A stretch of DNA of 8,281 nucleotides from Candidatus Eisenbergiella stercorigallinarum (lineage in GTDB: Bacteria; Bacillota; Clostridia; Lachnospirales; Lachnospiraceae). Position numbers and translations under genes: made by a program. Positions within the stretch are counted from its first letter, which is position 1. Every line of letters starts with the position of its first letter. The stretch is from assembly GCA_019120525.1 (NCBI GenBank), contig DWUW01000112.1, positions 1-8,281 on the forward strand. Reading direction: 5' to 3'. The notes below the pieces were generated by a model. The model saw only the letters and a program-made list of their open reading frames with translations. It was not told the origin of the DNA and made no database searches. Positions 6,174 through 8,281 of this stretch are shown one piece after another.

Positions 6174-7070
6174 CTACGTTCTCGGGACACGGAAGTGGAT
6201 GCGGCGCTTCTGGTTCCGGATATCCACCTCGCGATGTTTTCCCCCAAACTCTCCGTCCAGCGTCCACGCCACCTCTTCCTGCGCTTCCATATGAAGGGAA
6301 GCGCTCTTGAAGCAGTACATCTGGTCCGTGTCGATCCTGCGGTTCACCAGGTCCGCCAGGATCTGATTCAGCTCCATGGCATTGTTCGGCCTCTTGATGA
6401 GGGTTACCTCGAACAGGCCGTCGTCCAGCTCCACATACTTTCCCGTGATCCGCTTAAAGCCTCCCACGGACATGGAGTTGGTTACCATGCCGAAAATGAA
6501 ATCCCCTTCTATCTCCATTTCTTCAGCCAGCACGCGCATCCGATAGGAGCGGATGGAGGGCAGCCGCTTCATCCCTTCCAGCAGGTAGGCCATATGTCCG
6601 AGCACGTTCTTAAACTGCTGCTTCGTCTCATAGGAAACTTCCGTAAACAGGCCGAAGGCAGCGATATAGACAAAGGAATCTTCGTTAAAAGCGCCTATGT
6701 CGCAGGGAAACAGCCTCCCCTCCGTCACGACCCTCGCCGCCTGCAGCATGTTTTTGGGAAGGCCCAGGCTGTTGGCGAAATCGTTGGTGCTTCCCGCCGG
6801 GATGTAGCCCACGGGAACGATCTTTCCGCTCCGGAGGATGCCGGTCACCACCTCGTCCAGGGTACCGTCCCCGCCGCCCGCGACCACACAGTCGTACCTT
6901 CTCGCCTTTTCCTGGGCGGCGCGCACCGCGTCGCCGGCATACTGGGTCGGGTAGACCGTAACCTCATTGCCGCCCTTTACCAGAATATCGATGATATCGC
7001 TCAGCCGGCTCTTGATCCTTTCTTTTCCCGCCTTTGGATTATAGATAAAAAGCATCTTTTTCTTCGCCAC
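6174..7070 (-). CDS. Diacylglycerol kinase-like lipid kinase (DgkB/YegS family)
   Basis: Cytosolic or membrane-associated lipid kinase of the DAGK catalytic superfamily. It probably phosphorylates diacylglycerol to phosphatidic acid, recycling lipid from lipoteichoic acid or glycolipid synthesis. The 298-aa product has the N-terminal FIYNPKAGK (about 8-16), the nucleotide-binding GGGDGT (65-70), PAGSTNDFA (91-99), and a C-terminal LDGE (271-274) carrying the Glu proposed as catalytic base in DgkB. Start choice: the frame extends to 7169, but those codons cover the preceding terminator and a GC hairpin. A GTG at 7068-7070 with GGGAGG (7080-7085) nine bases upstream gives MAKKKMLFIYNPKAG. The first internal ATG would begin at MLFIYN. 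The gene follows the HPr-like gene's terminator, and no clear promoter is visible, so it may rely on read-through. Related sphingosine-type kinases share the fold, so the lipid substrate is not certain. Confidence 0.88.
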   Translation of the reverse strand: MAKKKMLFIYNPKAGKERIKSRLSDIIDILVKGGNEVTVYPTQYAGDAVRAAQEKARRYDCVVAGGGDGTLDEVVTGILRSGKIVPVGYIPAGSTNDFANSLGLPKNMLQAARVVTEGRLFPCDIGAFNEDSFVYIAAFGLFTEVSYETKQQFKNVLGHMAYLLEGMKRLPSIRSYRMRVLAEEMEIEGDFIFGMVTNSMSVGGFKRITGKYVELDDGLFEVTLIKRPNNAMELNQILADLVNRRIDTDQMYCFKSASLHMEAQEEVAWTLDGEFGGKHREVDIRNQKRRIHFRVPRT

Positions 7071-7102
7071 GAATATACGCCTCCCTTCCGGTCTCCCCCC
7101 GG

Positions 7103-7123
7103 CTGTCGGCGCAGCGCCGACAG
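7103..7123. promoter_or_regulatory. GC-rich hairpin upstream of the lipid kinase gene
   Basis: CTGTCGGC (7103-7110) and GCCGACAG (7116-7123) form a perfect 8-bp stem around GCAGC. It lies between the HPr-like gene's terminator and the lipid kinase ribosome binding site, about 18 bases from the latter. There is no T-tract, so it is not a terminator by itself. It would be in the leader of any read-through transcript and could stabilise or insulate it. Confidence 0.45.
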
Positions 7124-7138
7124 AATCGCCGCAATCGC

Positions 7139-7165
7139 AAAAAGGAGCATGAACCATGCTCCTTT
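7139..7165 (-). terminator. Intrinsic terminator after the HPr/Crh-like gene
   Basis: On the minus strand AAAGGAGCATG (7165-7155), loop GTT, and CATGCTCCTTT (7151-7141) form a perfect 11-bp stem continuing into a run of five T (7143-7139). It starts 27 bases after the stop codon of the HPr-like gene. This is the clearest terminator in the window and should end the whiA operon, at least partly. Confidence 0.88.
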
Positions 7166-7192
7166 CCATTTATCCAAACGTCTGCTTACGTA

Positions 7193-7453
7193 TCAGCCCT
7201 TTTTCCCGCACAGATACTTCGCGATATCTTCTATTGCCATTTCTTCATCCGGGCCGTCCGCGATCACCGTAACCATCTCGCCGGTATCCAGTCCCAGGCT
7301 CATCATTCCCATGATGCTCTTGGCATTGACGCGCCGGCCTTCGGATTCCAGATATACGCTGCTGTCATGCTGGCTCGCGACCTGCACGAGCATCGCCACC
7401 GGCCTCGCCTCCAGCCCGCTGCTCAACTGAATCCTGACTGCCTTCATTTTCAT
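7193..7453 (-). CDS. crh: HPr-family protein lacking catalytic His15 (Crh-like)
   Basis: Small HPr-fold protein of 86 aa. In HPr, His15 in GLHARP receives phosphate from enzyme I; here the motif reads GLEARP, with Glu at position 15 (codon GAG). It should therefore be unable to act as a PTS phosphocarrier. The regulatory site is intact: NAKSIMGMMSL places Ser46 exactly where HPr kinase/phosphorylase acts. Bacillus Crh has the same combination (Gln15, Ser46) and is a co-repressor for CcpA; its gene also follows whiA. By analogy this protein probably carries carbon-status signals to a CcpA-like regulator or to enzymes. Start choice: ATG 7451-7453 gives the usual length, with AAGGAGG (7461-7467) seven bases away; upstream codons overlap whiA. 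The gene is 13 bases from whiA and ends in a strong terminator. An automatic pipeline would likely call it ptsH or HPr. Confidence 0.9.
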   Translation of the reverse strand: MKMKAVRIQLSSGLEARPVAMLVQVASQHDSSVYLESEGRRVNAKSIMGMMSLGLDTGEMVTVIADGPDEEMAIEDIAKYLCGKKG

Positions 7454-7466
7454 AATTTCTCCTCCT

Positions 7467-8281
7467 TTACTGCTCTTTCCGCATTTCCCTGAGCCTGTCC
7501 GCAAGCTCGCTCAGCTTCCGAAGCCTGTGGTTTACACCCGATTTCCCCACCGGCGGATCCAGATACCCTCCCAGCTCCCGCAGCGGGGCGTCAGGATTGG
7601 CAAGGCGCACTTCCGCCATCTGCCTGAGATTATCCGGGAGATTGGCCAGCCCGTACTTCTGTTTCAGATAGAGAATATCATCCACCTGCCGGGTGGATGC
7701 GCTGACCGTTTTGCCGATGTTGGCTGTTTCACAGTTCACTCTTCTGTTTACAGAATTGCGCATTTCTTTTACAATTCTGTAATTTTCAAATGTCATCAGG
7801 GAAACATGGGCTTCCACAATGTTCAGGAAGTCCGAAATCCCTGTTCCATCCTTCATATATACGATTCTGTACTTCTTACGCTGTACGGTTCTCGCCTCAA
7901 CCTGGAAAAGAAGCAGAATGGAACAGATCTGCTCCGCCTGGGCCGGGTTAGCGCAGACAATTTCAAGATGATAGCTCTTTTCCGGATCGCTCATGGAGCC
8001 TGCCGCCAGAAACGCCCCTCTTAAAAAAGCCCTCTGACAGCACGCGTTCCTGATGATCAGCGTGCTCACCGGTTCTCTCAGATCACCGGGAACCCCGTCT
8101 CCATCCATGAACTTCGCAGCCTGGAGCACCTGGCGGATCTCGTCAGGATTCTCCAGCAGAATGCTGCAGGAAGTGGATCTCCCCGCGGCTTTTTTGGAAA
8201 ATGTCACATTTACACTAGTATTTATATTAAATGTTTTCTTTAGCAATGTAAAGCATTTTCTGATAACCGTCTCATTTTCGG
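7467..8281 (-). CDS. whiA: WhiA, C-terminal part, cut by window edge
   Basis: Conserved Gram-positive protein linked to sporulation control in actinomycetes and to cell division and chromosome segregation in Bacillus. It combines a degenerate LAGLIDADG homing-endonuclease fold with a C-terminal helix-turn-helix. The frame is open to the right edge (complete codons from 8279), reading ENETVIRKCFTLLKKTFNIN and continuing the family sequence upstream of TTG 8244-8246, so that TTG is not the start. About 270 residues of a roughly 310-320-aa family are present. The LAGLIDADG-like segment is QRAFLRGAFLAAGSMSDPEK. The DNA-binding part begins at RRVNCETANIGKTV and continues through VDDILYLKQKYGL to PPVGKSGVNHRLRKLSELA. 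The TAA stop (7467-7469) overlaps the Shine-Dalgarno of the following Crh-like gene. The Firmicute order rapZ-yvcK-whiA-crh predicts the first two genes just beyond the right edge. Confidence 0.95.
   Translation of the reverse strand, partial: ENETVIRKCFTLLKKTFNINTSVNVTFSKKAAGRSTSCSILLENPDEIRQVLQAAKFMDGDGVPGDLREPVSTLIIRNACCQRAFLRGAFLAAGSMSDPEKSYHLEIVCANPAQAEQICSILLLFQVEARTVQRKKYRIVYMKDGTGISDFLNIVEAHVSLMTFENYRIVKEMRNSVNRRVNCETANIGKTVSASTRQVDDILYLKQKYGLANLPDNLRQMAEVRLANPDAPLRELGGYLDPPVGKSGVNHRLRKLSELADRLREMRKEQ

Noticed and set aside
5953..6267. 105-residue N-terminal extension of the aldolase frame
   Set aside because: It would include the TATAAT promoter and structured leader and overlap the end of the lipid kinase gene. 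The standard aldolase start with AGGAGG is at 5952.
6195..7430. 411-aa open frame on the plus strand
   Set aside because: It runs antisense through the lipid kinase, a perfect terminator and most of the Crh-like gene, and shows no domain.

Overview
All seven genes in this window lie on the minus strand, so transcription runs from high to low coordinates. The gene set is whiA, an HPr/Crh-like gene, a lipid kinase, class II fructose-bisphosphate aldolase, a LacI-type regulator, a GH42 beta-galactosidase and ATP-type PEP carboxykinase. Together with strong AGGAGG-type ribosome binding sites and AT-rich promoters beside fairly GC-rich genes, this suggests a Firmicute of class Clostridia. A gut member of Lachnospiraceae or a relative is likely. 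That placement is inferred from gene content and was not computed.

Layout in order of transcription: the C-terminal part of whiA enters from the right edge (8281-7467). A small HPr-family gene follows 13 bases later (7453-7193), with its Shine-Dalgarno overlapping the whiA stop, and ends at a textbook intrinsic terminator (7165-7139). A diacylglycerol-kinase-like lipid kinase follows with a GTG start (7070-6174). Next is class II aldolase fba (5952-5089), with its own promoter and a long, structured leader. Two large hairpins separate fba from a lacI-family gene (4885-3752), which is preceded by a LacI-style palindrome and forms an operon with a GH42 beta-galactosidase (3691-1586). A 672-base non-coding stretch follows, ending in the promoter and leader of pckA (913 to beyond the left edge).

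Functionally the window is about carbon flow. Beta-galactosidase releases hexoses under local LacI-type control, aldolase works in glycolysis and gluconeogenesis, and PEP carboxykinase sits at the PEP/oxaloacetate node. The HPr-like protein looks like a signalling rather than a transport protein: the catalytic His15 of HPr is Glu15, while the regulatory Ser46 motif is intact. This matches the logic of Bacillus Crh, which is also encoded next to whiA, and it is the most interesting observation here.

The non-coding DNA is also rich. There is an AT-rich region with alternating TACGGTT/AACCGTA half-sites and a nested hairpin (1147-1372), a terminator-like hairpin at the 5' end of the predicted pckA leader, a palindrome across the fba promoter, and a 20-bp stem between fba and lacI. 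I saw no tRNA, rRNA, CRISPR array, transposase or clear insertion sequence. Long plus-strand open frames are antisense shadows of the real genes.
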